A stretch of DNA of 58,948 nucleotides from positions 1 through 58,948 of the forward strand of contig DYLW01000002.1 in the NCBI GenBank assembly GCA_020721865.1. The letters run 5' to 3'. The notes under the pieces were generated by a model, which made no database searches, was not told the DNA's origin, and was given only the letters and a program-made list of their open reading frames with translations. Below, in pieces: positions 17,288-26,773 of the stretch (its first letter is position 1; each line of letters opens with the position of its first letter). The position numbers were made by a program, and so were the translations under genes. This DNA comes from Leptospira biflexa. Its GTDB lineage: Bacteria; Spirochaetota; Leptospiria; Turneriellales; DYLW01.

Positions 17288-17712
17288 GCTCTGGCGATGG
17301 CTGGAAAAAAGTAGGATTCCGTTCCTGTCTGTCACCATTATTTCTGTATCCGGATGGGTGTCATCCTGTGGGCCGGAAGCATTATTGGGAGATGGAAACA
17401 CGGAGTCAAAACCAATGGTGGCGGCCAGTGCACCTTTCCATTTCCCGGAACACCAATACGGGCATAAGAATAAAGAATACCGATCTTTTCCATTTTTGGG
17501 AATAATAATAATCCTGGGCAATCCGGGGTTGATCCTGGATTATCTCCGGAAAAAAATCCGCCTGCATTATCTCTGTCTTCTTTTCCTCGTCGGAGCTTAC
17601 CAGCAACTGACCGGATTTGGTGAACAAGGCGATCTCCAGAATGGCATTGTTTATTGGTAAAGATATTTTTATTTTTTGGGGAAGGATTGCTTTCTTCCAC
17701 GATATTAGGCAT
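17267..17712 (-). pseudogene. Frameshifted remnant of a sensor (Cache-like) domain protein
   Basis: Two overlapping minus-strand frames together spell a continuous extracellular sensor-type domain. The first reads KISLPINNAILEIALFTKSG...FFILMPVLV in one frame. The second continues in another frame as SGKWKGALAATIGFDS...EIMVTDRNGILLFSS and stops at 17267. The switch lies near 17450. Phrases such as ALFTKSGQLLVSS and VTDRNGILLFSS are typical of Cache/PAS-like ligand-binding domains of chemoreceptors, histidine kinases and phosphatases. No start codon with a signal sequence and no output domain remain, so this is a decayed fragment. The parent type cannot be named. Confidence 0.6.
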
Positions 17713-17801
17713 CGGGGCGTCTTATGTTTCTAAAAATATAGCTGGATTCATGAGACGGGAGCATACGTTTTTCCCTATGGAAAAGCTATGCGGATTTATG
17801 C

Positions 17802-18494
17802 TTAATCCCGTTCTTTTATTTCTGTGATCCTGCCATCGGCCAAGTGATAGATCGTTTTTGCTTCATTGGCTAAATTCTGATCATGGGTGACCATAATGAT
17901 GGTTTTTCCATTGGTGTTTTCTTTTCGCAGAAGGGTTTTCAGTCTTTTCACATTTTCCGGATCCAGATCTCCGGATGGCTCATCCGCCAGAATAATGGGA
18001 TTGTCGCGGATGAACGCCCGGGCGATGGCAGCCTTTTGGAGTTCTCCTCCGGAAAGCTTGCCGGGCATTTTGTGGAGGATGGAGTGCAGATCCAAGGTCT
18101 CCACCAGGTATTCCAGACGGTAAGTATAATCCAATTCCTCTTTGCTGCGTCCTTTGCCGGAAGCGAACCAGGAAATCCGTATGTTTTCCTCAATAGTGAA
18201 GCGGTTGATCAATTCCGAGAATTGAAAAATTATCCCAAAGTAATTTGCCCGCACCCAGGCTTTTTTGTATCTGGCCACCCGGGACATCCTGAATTTATCC
18301 ACAAAAATGTCTCCGGAGACAACAGGAACCAGACCGGCAATTCCAGAAAGAAGACTGCTTTTCCCGCTACCCGATGGTCCCACAATAGCGACAAAATCTC
18401 CATCGTTAATGTCTATGGATACTCCGCGCAATGCCGATGTCTGGATTTCTCCATCGGCCTCGTAATTAATGTGAATATCATTGATTCGGATCAT
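17802..18494 (-). CDS. ABC transporter ATP-binding protein (LolD/FtsE/MacB type)
   Basis: ATPase subunit of 230 residues. Walker A GPSGSGKSS, Q-loop IIFQFSE, signature LSGGELQKA, Walker B IILADEPSGDLD and the H-loop VTHD are intact. The DLDPEN spacing and overall length match the LolD/FtsE/MacB group, which works with FtsX-fold permeases in mechanotransmission rather than simple import. The ATG overlaps the stop of the small permease gene upstream (ATGA, 18491-18494), so the two form one transporter. They are the last genes of the run that begins with flhB. Confidence 0.9.
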   Translation of the reverse strand: MIRINDIHINYEADGEIQTSALRGVSIDINDGDFVAIVGPSGSGKSSLLSGIAGLVPVVSGDIFVDKFRMSRVARYKKAWVRANYFGIIFQFSELINRFTIEENIRISWFASGKGRSKEELDYTYRLEYLVETLDLHSILHKMPGKLSGGELQKAAIARAFIRDNPIILADEPSGDLDPENVKRLKTLLRKENTNGKTIIMVTHDQNLANEAKTIYHLADGRITEIKERD

Positions 18495-18991
18495 GGTTTT
18501 TCCTTTATCAGATGGAAAGGATCTTTTATGCTGGCCAGAAACAGGAAGATAAATGTGAACAGATTGTAAAATATAAATAGATTAAAAAAACTCTTAGCCA
18601 GTATCAGACCCAATGCGGCATACTGGACATTCATGAATCCGTAAAACCCAATTAAAAAAATAATCATACCCAGCAGAAAGCTTGCCAGAGAGACCAAAGC
18701 ATAACTGAGCCAGTATTGAAAAAGGTAGGATAAACGAGTGATCCCCAGGGTTTCCAGGTTTCCCATTTCATGGGAATAATTCCGGATGATCAGATAGTGG
18801 ATGCCAGCCCCTCCCCCCAGAAAACCATAAACCCCAATTAAAAATCCAATCTGGTAAATCATGGCCGATCCTGATGCTTCTTTCATGAATATATAATAAA
18901 TGGCAAGCTGAATATATGAAAGAACATATATAATGGAGAAAAAAAAGAAATTTACCCTGGCTCTTTTAATGTTATTCAATGTAAAATACAT
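18491..18991 (-). CDS. Minimal FtsX-like permease subunit
   Basis: Integral membrane protein of 166 residues with four hydrophobic helices (about 14-35, 45-66, 88-113, 128-153). FtsX/MacB/LolCE permeases have four helices with a large extracytoplasmic domain after the first; here that domain is missing and only short loops remain. The sequence between helices 2 and 3 (NYSHEMGNLETLGITR) resembles the coupling helix of FtsX-fold permeases. It overlaps the ATPase gene by 4 nt and starts 22 nt after the PopT-family gene. GAGGAT about 7 nt upstream supports the ATG. The substrate is unknown; a stripped-down permease of this sort could serve as a mechanical regulator. Confidence 0.65.
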   Translation of the reverse strand: MYFTLNNIKRARVNFFFFSIIYVLSYIQLAIYYIFMKEASGSAMIYQIGFLIGVYGFLGGGAGIHYLIIRNYSHEMGNLETLGITRLSYLFQYWLSYALVSLASFLLGMIIFLIGFYGFMNVQYAALGLILAKSFFNLFIFYNLFTFIFLFLASIKDPFHLIKEKP

Positions 18992-19013
18992 TCTCTATCC
19001 TCGTTCATTTTCG

Positions 19014-19910
19014 TCATTTTTCCATTTTTCTGGATAAGGTTTCCAGTACGACAATAATAAAAATTCCCAATAATGCCAGAAGGACACCATGAATAATCAA
19101 CATCCCAGAGACCTGGGAAAGTGGCCCCTTTATAAATTTCAATGGCCAAATGCTCCCCAAGCTTCCCACCATAATTCCGGTTAGGGAGGCCATGGTAAGG
19201 GAATGGTGCTTCTTGAGAAGGTAATCTAAAAAACGGATAATGGACAGAATTCCGGTTACAATACCCAGGACAAATACTGCTATCACCGCAAAATCCATTG
19301 CGTGCAGAGCTTCCAGCATCAGCTTGTATTCTCCCAGAAGAACCAGAATATAAGAGCCGGAGATTCCGGGTAAAATCATGGCTGTTATGGCCACGGCTCC
19401 GCATATAAAAACATATAAAAGATTATAGCTACCCTCCACGGATCGCAATCCGGTGAGCCAGAAAATCAATGCGGCAAAAAATAGTATTAAAATATATTCC
19501 CAGACTCCGTGCCGGATTGTTCTGTACGGGAACTGTATGGAGAAGAGAATCAACCCAAAGAAGAAGGAATACGCGTAATAGGGATAATTATTCAATATCC
19601 AGGGCATATATTTTGCCATGGTCAGAAGAGATGTAAGAATCCCCAGAATCAGCGGGATCAAAAATCCCCAGTGGATTTCTTTCAAAGAATGCAATGCACT
19701 TTCCCGTATCCGGGGGTTGTAAAAGAAAAGCAGGAGTTTGGTTGCATCCAGGGCATGGTAAAGTTTAACGCTGGATATGGCTTCAATCAGCTTTTCATAG
19801 ATGCCGGCAATCAGGGCAATGGTGCCTCCCGAAACTCCGGGGATTATGTCTGCTGCTCCCATGGCCAGTCCTTTTAAGTAAAGCATAATAATTCTGGTTT
19901 TCTTATCCAT
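19014..19910 (-). CDS. DUF368/PopT-family polyprenyl-phosphate transporter
   Basis: Integral membrane protein of 298 residues with 8-9 hydrophobic helices. The DUF368 signature is clear at the N-terminus (KGLAMGAADIIPGVSGGT) and repeated in the second half (AVAITAMILPGISGSYIL), showing the family's internal duplication. DUF368 members (PopT) have recently been shown in other bacteria to recycle undecaprenyl phosphate across the cytoplasmic membrane, supplying carrier lipid to MraY and other glycosyl pathways. The role here is inferred from the family. The start overlaps the preceding gene by 8 nt. It lies in the flhB-led run upstream of the ABC pair, an unusual setting for this family as far as I know. 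Confidence 0.85.
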   Translation of the reverse strand: MDKKTRIIMLYLKGLAMGAADIIPGVSGGTIALIAGIYEKLIEAISSVKLYHALDATKLLLFFYNPRIRESALHSLKEIHWGFLIPLILGILTSLLTMAKYMPWILNNYPYYAYSFFFGLILFSIQFPYRTIRHGVWEYILILFFAALIFWLTGLRSVEGSYNLLYVFICGAVAITAMILPGISGSYILVLLGEYKLMLEALHAMDFAVIAVFVLGIVTGILSIIRFLDYLLKKHHSLTMASLTGIMVGSLGSIWPLKFIKGPLSQVSGMLIIHGVLLALLGIFIIVVLETLSRKMEK

Positions 19911-20442
19911 CTTTATCCATTAAATCCCGGATTGCATCTGCCATCAACTGCGGCTGGTTTTTCAGGGAAACTCCATGTACAATTATTTCATCATCGGTAA
20001 TTTTATCTTTTTTGCGTTTCCTGGCCGATGTGTTTTCTTTCTCAACAGCAGAATAATCAGAGCTGGTGTCAAGTGAAAGGTTTTCCTCGTTTTTCCCTCT
20101 GGGAAGAATATCCTCTGCTGTGAATCCGGAGGAAGCCTCTCCATTTTCTTCCAAAGGGGAATACGATTTTTCCGCACTCCCATCCATGTCAGACGCCGGA
20201 ATATCGCCGCCGATGGATGAATTCTGAAATTCTTGGATCACTTCAGGAACAAATTTTTTAATAACAAAAAAAAGACCTGCACTCAAAATCCCCAGAAGAA
20301 TCCCAAAGAGAAGAGGGCGGTATAATATCTCCGGAAAACCAGCCCCGCCTATGAGCGAAAATAAAAAAGAAATGAGCACGCCCAATCCGGTGGAAAATCC
20401 GATCCATTTAATAAAAGCGGGATTTTGGATATCATCAAGCAT
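19903..20442 (-). CDS. Two-TM protein with long acidic cytoplasmic tail, next to flhG
   Basis: Unrecognised protein of 179 residues. Two hydrophobic helices (about 12-33 and 40-62) are followed by a disordered-looking tail rich in Ser, Glu, Asp and Lys (about 70-150). A conserved-looking end, DEIIVHGVSLKNQPQLMADAIRDLMD, closes the protein. It overlaps flhG by 8 nt upstream and the DUF368 gene by 8 nt downstream, so all three are translationally linked. The location suggests a flagellar or cell-pole accessory role, but nothing in the sequence proves it. Confidence 0.65.
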   Translation of the reverse strand: MLDDIQNPAFIKWIGFSTGLGVLISFLFSLIGGAGFPEILYRPLLFGILLGILSAGLFFVIKKFVPEVIQEFQNSSIGGDIPASDMDGSAEKSYSPLEENGEASSGFTAEDILPRGKNEENLSLDTSSDYSAVEKENTSARKRKKDKITDDEIIVHGVSLKNQPQLMADAIRDLMDKDG

Positions 20443-21313
20443 TTACTTTATCTGTTTTGGCAAAGATTTTCCGGAAATATCCGCCCAGTCCACTGCCGGA
20501 TGCCACCAGACCTTCTTCCTTAAACAGTTTCCCGGCAATAATATTGATACAGGAGGATGCTTTGCTGTTTGGGAATTGGATATAAAATGGCTTCTGGTTC
20601 CGGATGGATCTGGATACAAGGTCGTCATTATAAATAAATCCACCATTTTCAATCTGTACGTTGAGAAATTGGTTACTGATATTGATCACTCTTTCTGCTA
20701 CTTTTCTGCCCTCCAGGGAAGAGGCAGCCCTGTTCACCACCAGTTTGATGCTTTTATCCGGTTCCACCATGACAATGGATTTAATGATCCCATAAGCGTC
20801 GGTGATGGAGGTGGGCTCCGGAGTGGTAATGACTATCACCTCATCCGCCGGATAGGTAAAAGCCACCACATTGGCACCAATCCCGGCACCGGTGTCGATG
20901 AAAACATAATGGTAGCCCTCTATGGTACTGAATCCTTCAATGAGTCTGTCTCTTTCTTTTTCTTCCAGATCTGCCAAGGAGGAATAACCGGAGGCCCCTG
21001 CAATGATATCCAGACCTTCCGGAATATGCAGAATAATTTCTTTCAGAGTTTTATGGCCTTTGATGACATGGTATAAATTATGTTTGGGGATAACCCCCAG
21101 CATAACGTTCAAATTGGCCAGGCCCAAATCTGCATCAAAAAGGAGAACTTTTTTCCCGGTTTTTGCAATAGCCAGGGCCAGATTAATGCTGAACGTGGAT
21201 TTCCCCACACCCCCTTTGCCACTGGTGATGGTTATAACCCGGGGTTGGATTTTTTCACCAGAACCTTCTTCATTTTTACCAAATATTTGCCTTAAGCCCG
21301 ATGCCTGATCCAA
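20435..21313 (-). CDS. flhG: Flagellar number regulator FlhG (MinD-like ATPase)
   Basis: MinD/ParA-family ATPase that controls number and placement of flagella with FlhF. The N-terminus starts MDQASGLRQIF, matching the DQAxxLR motif by which FlhG activates the FlhF GTPase. The deviant Walker A SGKGGVGKST, switch motif DADLGLANLN and DTGAGI are present. The product is 292 residues, normal for FlhG/YlxH. It is 71 nt downstream of flhF, and its stop overlaps the next gene by 8 nt. Confidence 0.93.
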   Translation of the reverse strand: MDQASGLRQIFGKNEEGSGEKIQPRVITITSGKGGVGKSTFSINLALAIAKTGKKVLLFDADLGLANLNVMLGVIPKHNLYHVIKGHKTLKEIILHIPEGLDIIAGASGYSSLADLEEKERDRLIEGFSTIEGYHYVFIDTGAGIGANVVAFTYPADEVIVITTPEPTSITDAYGIIKSIVMVEPDKSIKLVVNRAASSLEGRKVAERVINISNQFLNVQIENGGFIYNDDLVSRSIRNQKPFYIQFPNSKASSCINIIAGKLFKEEGLVASGSGLGGYFRKIFAKTDKVNA

Positions 21314-21384
21314 ACAAAGCTCCTTCCCGTTATTTATTGTCTCATTATGATATCGGTATGAATTTTTAACATTGTATTAATTTT

Positions 21385-22713
21385 TTACCTTTCCCATTTT
21401 ATTTTGGATACGATCATTTCTGAAAGAGCAGATTTCTGGGCTTCCATGATATCCTCCGGAACCCGCTGTCCATTGGTAACAAAGGAAATGGGATAATTCC
21501 ACTCTTCCGCCACTTCCAGGATATAACCAATGGTGGATGTTTCATCAATTTTGGAAATAATAATTTTATCTGTATGGAAAACGGAAAATCTTTCAATATT
21601 TTTTACAATGTCATCTTTTTTCATGTTCGCGGGAATTACCAGATGCTTGTCCATACTTCCGGAATGATCCCGGGTGATTTCCAGAAGCCTGGTCATTAAA
21701 TCCTCATTGGCAGGAGAAAAACCGGGAGTATCAATCACAATCCTGTCGTATCTGGATTCATTGATGAGCGTCTCTAACTCACCTTTATTTTTTACCATCT
21801 TGACGGGAATTTCCATAATATTGCCGTATACTTTGAGCTGCTCTGTGGCGGCAATCCGGTAGTTGTCCATGGTTACCAGCAAAACAGACATACCATTGTC
21901 AAATTTGAGTTTTTTGGCCAGCTTGGCTATGGTTGTGGTTTTACCTGATCCGGTGGGACCAATCAAAGTAATAATTTTTTTGGAATGAAGGGAGGGAGCT
22001 ACCTTTATCCTCAAGGACAGGAATTCTGCCAGATTTCTTTCCTGGACTTTTCTGTTCTTCCATTCATTCCGGGGAATCCGGCGTTTTATTTCTTCCATAC
22101 ATTCCAGAATCCAGCTTTCTGTAAACATCTGTTCCCGGAGGACGGCAAAAATTTCCTGGAAATCAGTGTCTTCTTTTACTGCGGACTCTTTATTTTCTTT
22201 CAGATAATCCAGAATGGCTTTGATGTCCTTTTCCAGAACTTGGATATTTTCCCGTCCCGTATGATCTTTGGCTTCGATTTTTTCCGGTGGCAAGCCTTCT
22301 CTTACAGGAAGAGATTTATAATCCGGGTATACTGATTTTTCCTCTGGCCGGGGGAGGATTTCCCGGATGATGGATGTATCCTGGCTGGCGGATTGGGCGG
22401 GATAGATTGTTTTGGTAAGACGTGGCATATCAGAAGAGTTTTTCTTCTGGATTGCCTGGCCGGAAAGCTCTGCCCCCTCTGATTTCAAGCGAAGCATTTC
22501 TGAAAGCTGGCGCAGGCTTTCGCTGCGGGAACCGATTTTTTTCTCCGGAACGGCAATGCGGTATACAAACTCTTTTCTGTTGGTAAGCTTTGCCACAACG
22601 CCTTTGGCCTTTCTCTCCGATTCGTTCCAGATAAAGGCCTCCTCTCCATAGGTTTTTCTGATTTTCTGGAGCACTTCTTTTTTGGATTTTCCTTCCACGT
22701 CAATATACTTCAT
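21385..22713 (-). CDS. flhF: Flagellar SRP-like GTPase FlhF
   Basis: SRP-family GTPase that marks the pole and sets flagellar position. The B domain at the N-terminus begins MKYIDVEGKSKKEVLQKI. A variable linker (about 75-210) and an N domain lead to the G domain with P-loop LIGPTGSGKTTTIAKLA, DNYRIAATEQLK, IDTPG and SKIDETSTIG. ATG 22713 has an AGAGG ribosome-binding site and lies one base after the flhA stop; the open frame to 22749 overlaps flhA and is less likely. The product is 442 residues. Confidence 0.94.
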   Translation of the reverse strand: MKYIDVEGKSKKEVLQKIRKTYGEEAFIWNESERKAKGVVAKLTNRKEFVYRIAVPEKKIGSRSESLRQLSEMLRLKSEGAELSGQAIQKKNSSDMPRLTKTIYPAQSASQDTSIIREILPRPEEKSVYPDYKSLPVREGLPPEKIEAKDHTGRENIQVLEKDIKAILDYLKENKESAVKEDTDFQEIFAVLREQMFTESWILECMEEIKRRIPRNEWKNRKVQERNLAEFLSLRIKVAPSLHSKKIITLIGPTGSGKTTTIAKLAKKLKFDNGMSVLLVTMDNYRIAATEQLKVYGNIMEIPVKMVKNKGELETLINESRYDRIVIDTPGFSPANEDLMTRLLEITRDHSGSMDKHLVIPANMKKDDIVKNIERFSVFHTDKIIISKIDETSTIGYILEVAEEWNYPISFVTNGQRVPEDIMEAQKSALSEMIVSKIKWER

Positions 22714-22714
22714 A

Positions 22715-24793
22715 TTACCTCTCTGCTTTGGCCGTTTCTTCCAGAACAACGGCGTCCAGAATATTTATTTTTATGTTAGGGGGCAGCTCCTCATAGGCCA
22801 GAACCACAAAAGTACGCAATGGAATCTCCCGCTCCAGAATCATGACAATACCGGAGCGGATTTCTGATGAGACCAGAAAAATGGGGAGATATTCCTTTGC
22901 CTGGATTTTGTTGTAAACTTTTATCAGAGAATCCCGGATGTTCATCCGGTCTGCGGGATCCATGGCAAAGATTTTACCTTCGGATTCATCATAGGTCACC
23001 GAACCCCTCATCATATTTTCAATGGCAGGATCTACCTGGATAACATCCAGAATATTTTTATCATCCAGATAGGCAGAAACAATCTGTCTGCCCAGAGGCC
23101 TCCGCACCAGCTCATAAATTAAATCCGGATCTTTATAACGCTGGGCATGGTTTGCTATGGATTCCAAAATTAGCGGCATATTCCGGATGGAAATATTTTC
23201 TTTTAAGAGAGCATGCAAAACATACTGGACGGTGGCCGTATCCGTTTTCTGGTTGATTTCATCCACAATGGCGGGATACTTTTCTTTGACTTTATCCAGA
23301 AGACGTTTAACCTCTTCTCTCCCCATGATTTGGGATGCATTGTTTTTGACTACTTCCGTCAACTGGGTGATAATAATATTTTTGGCATCAATAACCTGGT
23401 AGCCTTTCTTTTCCGCTTCCGCTTTCATGTCCGGAGAAATCAATACTCCCGGTACACGGAATGTGGGTTCTTCATAGTCATCCCCTGCAATGCCATCGGT
23501 CACTCCGGGAGTGCGGAGGGCCACCAGCCGGTCCGGATATACCCGGGTGCGTACCAGTTCAATTCCGCCAATTAATATGGCATATTCATTTCCATCCAAA
23601 TCCAGATTATCCCTTATGCGCACCGGAGGAATTACCATGCCCATTTCCCGTGCAAATTTCTGCCGAACGTTGGTGATCTGGTCCAGAAGAGTCCCCCCAG
23701 TAGATTTTTCCACCAGAGGAAGAAGGTTATACCCAATTTCCAGCCGGATCGCATCCACCCCAATTTCGTCCAGAAAGGAATCCACCGGACGGGAGGCATC
23801 CGCAATCTCCTCTTTTTCCTTTTGTTCTTTCACTTCCTCTTGGACATTCTTAGCTATGGTGTACGCTAAAAATCCCAGAAATCCGGCGATCAAGAAAAGC
23901 GATAGCTTGGGGAATCCGGGAATAATGGCAGAAAGAGCAAGTGTGCCGGCCACCATCCAGAGAATTTTGGGATTACGGAAAAGCTGGGATCCCAGATCTC
24001 CACCCAAATCCTGGGTGGCTCCGGAGCGGGTAACCACCAGACCGGTGGCTGTGGTAATCAGCAGAGAAGGAATCTGTGCCACCAGTCCATCTCCCACCGT
24101 CAGAAGGGTGTATGTCTTCAGGGCTTCCATGAAAGGCTCTCCCCGAATGGCCATTCCAATGATCAGACCACCCACAATATTGATGGCGGTAATGATCAAA
24201 CCCACGCGTACGTCCCCCTGGACGAATTTAGTGGCACCATCCATCTGCCCATAAAAATCCACTTCGCGACGGATTTCTTCTCTCCGGGCACGGGCTTCTT
24301 CCTCCGTGATGATGCCGGCACTTAAATCCGTGTCCACAGACATCTGTTTACCCGGCAGGGAATCCAGGGCAAACCGGGCAGCCACCTCAGAAATCCGGGT
24401 GGCACCTTTGGTGATAACCATCATCTGGACAAACACCAGGATTAAAAAGATGATGAAACCCACAACGTACTGCCTCTGGATCACAAATTCCCCAAAAGCC
24501 CGGATGAGCTGCCCGTCAAACGCCGGCCCTTCCAGTAAGATCAGCCGGGTGGAGCTTACGTTTAGGGCCAGACGGAATACTGTGCTGATCAAGAGCAGAG
24601 AAGGGAATACGGAAAAACTGGAGTTTTTCTTATTGGTCATGGAAGTTAGAAGAGTAACCAAACCAATCATGATACTGATAGCCAGGAGAAGATCTAACAA
24701 AATAGTTGGAATGGGAATGACCAGCATAGCCACCACGACAATGACCGCAATCCCCAGCATCACATCTGTATGTTTTCCAATTCTCTCAAGCAT
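22715..24793 (-). CDS. flhA: Flagellar type III export gate protein FlhA
   Basis: Core of the flagellar export gate: eight N-terminal membrane helices (about 12-310) and a large cytoplasmic domain that docks chaperone-substrate complexes. The signature between helices 4 and 5, [19 protein letters not shown] followed by [17 protein letters not shown], is intact. The product is 692 residues, normal length. The start overlaps flhB by 8 nt. Confidence 0.97.
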   Translation of the reverse strand: MLERIGKHTDVMLGIAVIVVVAMLVIPIPTILLDLLLAISIMIGLVTLLTSMTNKKNSSFSVFPSLLLISTVFRLALNVSSTRLILLEGPAFDGQLIRAFGEFVIQRQYVVGFIIFLILVFVQMMVITKGATRISEVAARFALDSLPGKQMSVDTDLSAGIITEEEARARREEIRREVDFYGQMDGATKFVQGDVRVGLIITAINIVGGLIIGMAIRGEPFMEALKTYTLLTVGDGLVAQIPSLLITTATGLVVTRSGATQDLGGDLGSQLFRNPKILWMVAGTLALSAIIPGFPKLSLFLIAGFLGFLAYTIAKNVQEEVKEQKEKEEIADASRPVDSFLDEIGVDAIRLEIGYNLLPLVEKSTGGTLLDQITNVRQKFAREMGMVIPPVRIRDNLDLDGNEYAILIGGIELVRTRVYPDRLVALRTPGVTDGIAGDDYEEPTFRVPGVLISPDMKAEAEKKGYQVIDAKNIIITQLTEVVKNNASQIMGREEVKRLLDKVKEKYPAIVDEINQKTDTATVQYVLHALLKENISIRNMPLILESIANHAQRYKDPDLIYELVRRPLGRQIVSAYLDDKNILDVIQVDPAIENMMRGSVTYDESEGKIFAMDPADRMNIRDSLIKVYNKIQAKEYLPIFLVSSEIRSGIVMILEREIPLRTFVVLAYEELPPNIKINILDAVVLEETAKAER

Positions 24794-25955
24794 CGCTCAC
24801 ACCCGCCGAAAGGTTTTTTAGCTTGGTTTTATATTTGGAAAGAGTGATAAATATACCCGCAAGAGCCTCATAAAATTCCACAGGAACAAGGTCGCCCACA
24901 TCCACCAATCGGTACAATTCTCTTGCCAGTGGCTTATTTTCTATAACAGGAATCTCCTCTTTTTTTGCAATGTTCCTGATAATAAGGGCAATCTGGTCTT
25001 CCCCTTTTGCAACCACCCGTGGTGCGTTTTCCCGCGTGAGATCATACCGCAGTGCGACCGCAAAATGTGTGGGGTTTGTGATAACCACATCGGCTTTTCT
25101 TACTTCCGCCATCATGGAACGCCGCACTAGCTCCATGGCAAGCTGCCGTTGACGCTGTTTCACCTGTGGATCTCCCTCTGACTCGCGGAATTCTTCCTTA
25201 ACTTCCTGTTTGGTCATTTTAATGCTTTCTGTGAATTCATATCTCTGGAAAAAATAATCCGGGACGGAAATGATTAACAGAATAATGGCAATGATCATGG
25301 TCAGCTTGAACCCCAGAAAACCCAGTATTTTCAGGGACTCAGCTACACTGATATCTCCGGTTTCTATGATGGTCAAAAAATCCATCTGGATAATAAAATA
25401 CGCAATCCAACTCATTAGTAAAACTTTAAGCATTGTCTTGATCAGGTTCACGGCTATGTTTTTGGAGAAAAAAACCCGCTTGATCATATTATCAAAACTG
25501 AACTTGATCCGGGAAAAATCCATTTCCAAAGGCTTGAGGCTGAACATAAATCCCACCTGCAGTACATTCCCCACAACGGCCATAAATATTATGGCCAGGA
25601 AAATGGGACCAATGATTAATGCCGTGTCATAGGTAATGGAAATAAGAAGCCCGGTCAGGGAATCCGTGTCCAGAGACGGCATGGCATTAAAATTCCCCAG
25701 ATACTTTTTCATCATTTTGGATAAACCGGAGAGAACATACTGGGAAAGGAAAAAAATGGCCAGAAGCCCGCCAATCAACACAAGGGCAGCGGGTATTTCC
25801 TGGGTCTTGGGAACCCGGCCTTTTTCCCGCTCTTTTTGCCGCCTTCTGTCTGTGGGTTCTTCTGTGCGTCCCTCATCTTCCGCAGCAAAGGACATCCATA
25901 AAAGGGACCATTCAGGAATGGAGATGCCTCCCATCGCGGAATTTAAAATCGGCAT
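24786..25955 (-). CDS. flhB: Flagellar export switch protein FlhB
   Basis: Export-gate protein that switches substrate specificity by self-cleavage. Four membrane helices are followed by a cytoplasmic domain with the autocleavage motif [13 protein letters not shown] (NPTH). The segment [15 protein letters not shown] before the first helix is characteristic of spirochaete FlhB. Start choice: the frame is open to 26045. ATG 25955 (389 residues) and ATG 25934 both keep the conserved part, and neither has a strong ribosome-binding site. It heads the flhB-flhA-flhF-flhG run; fliP, fliQ and fliR are not in the window. Confidence 0.95.
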   Translation of the reverse strand: MPILNSAMGGISIPEWSLLWMSFAAEDEGRTEEPTDRRRQKEREKGRVPKTQEIPAALVLIGGLLAIFFLSQYVLSGLSKMMKKYLGNFNAMPSLDTDSLTGLLISITYDTALIIGPIFLAIIFMAVVGNVLQVGFMFSLKPLEMDFSRIKFSFDNMIKRVFFSKNIAVNLIKTMLKVLLMSWIAYFIIQMDFLTIIETGDISVAESLKILGFLGFKLTMIIAIILLIISVPDYFFQRYEFTESIKMTKQEVKEEFRESEGDPQVKQRQRQLAMELVRRSMMAEVRKADVVITNPTHFAVALRYDLTRENAPRVVAKGEDQIALIIRNIAKKEEIPVIENKPLARELYRLVDVGDLVPVEFYEALAGIFITLSKYKTKLKNLSAGVSDA

Positions 25956-26113
25956 GGGGTAACGGTTATTCCTGCCGAAGATGCCAGCCAACCGGTTCCC
26001 AAACTGCCGCAGGATAATAACTATATAAAGGTACAATACCCCCATGGATTATATGTGACATAATAAATGGAGACCAGCCGTCAATTTTTTTTTCATTGCA
26101 GGGAATATCACCT

Positions 26114-26773
26114 TTGAAAAAGTTCCCTATGTTCGCCATTTTTGATCTGGATGGAACCCTGCTGGATACCCTGAGGGATATTGCAGATTCCGTCAATGAG
26201 GTTTTACTGGCCAATGGCCTTCCTGTGCATTCCTATGATGCTTATAAAATTTTCATCGGCGATGGGCTCACGAATCTTCTCATACGGGCACTGCCTCAGG
26301 AAAGACAATTCCAGCAAAAAGAGACAGTGGCCGATTTTGTCCGCCAGGCACGGGGTATCTATACCCAAAAAATGAAAACCCACACTAAGCCCTATCCCGG
26401 GATAGAAAAAATGCTGGGCAATCTGGCTATTTCCGGAATCCGGCTGGGCGTCCTCAGCAACAAACCCGATGACCTCACCCAGATTCTGGTGAAACATTTC
26501 TTCCCGGACATCCCTTTTAGCTGTGTCCGGGGGGCGTCCAGTGAATTTCCCATAAAACCGGATCCATCCTCCCTGCTTCATATTCTGGAAAAAATGAACC
26601 AATCGCCGGGAGAAGGCTTTTTCATTGGGGATACCATTACGGATATAATGACAGCAAACGCCGCCGGTGTGAAATCCATTGGCGTTAACTGGGGATTCCG
26701 GCCCCTGGAAATCCAGAAGGCCGGTCGCGTGGTCTCCACCCCGGAAGAGATGGAAACAATAATGGGACTTTAA
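26114..26773 (+). CDS. HAD-family phosphatase, Gph-like
   Basis: HAD-superfamily hydrolase of about 219 residues, closest to phosphoglycolate phosphatase/PGMB-type enzymes. Motif I is FDLDGTLLDT, motif II LGVLSNKPDD, motif III KPDPSS and motif IV FFIGDTITDIMTANAAG. A helical cap lies between motifs I and II. Two starts are possible: TTG 26114, with AGGGA nine bases upstream, and ATG 26129 (MFAIFDLDGTLL), which gives the standard N-terminus. The substrate cannot be told from sequence. It is divergent from flhB, and its stop overlaps the convergent plsC-like gene by 4 nt. Confidence 0.88.
   Translation: MKKFPMFAIFDLDGTLLDTLRDIADSVNEVLLANGLPVHSYDAYKIFIGDGLTNLLIRALPQERQFQQKETVADFVRQARGIYTQKMKTHTKPYPGIEKMLGNLAISGIRLGVLSNKPDDLTQILVKHFFPDIPFSCVRGASSEFPIKPDPSSLLHILEKMNQSPGEGFFIGDTITDIMTANAAGVKSIGVNWGFRPLEIQKAGRVVSTPEEMETIMGL

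Noticed and set aside
17358..17660. Plus-strand frame of 100 codons
   Set aside because: It lies opposite the sensor-domain remnant, whose translation on the minus strand makes far better sense.
23490..24254. Long open plus-strand frame (254 codons) opposite flhA
   Set aside because: It mirrors the conserved FlhA coding sequence; its translation is low-complexity Arg/Ser/Pro-rich with no family likeness.
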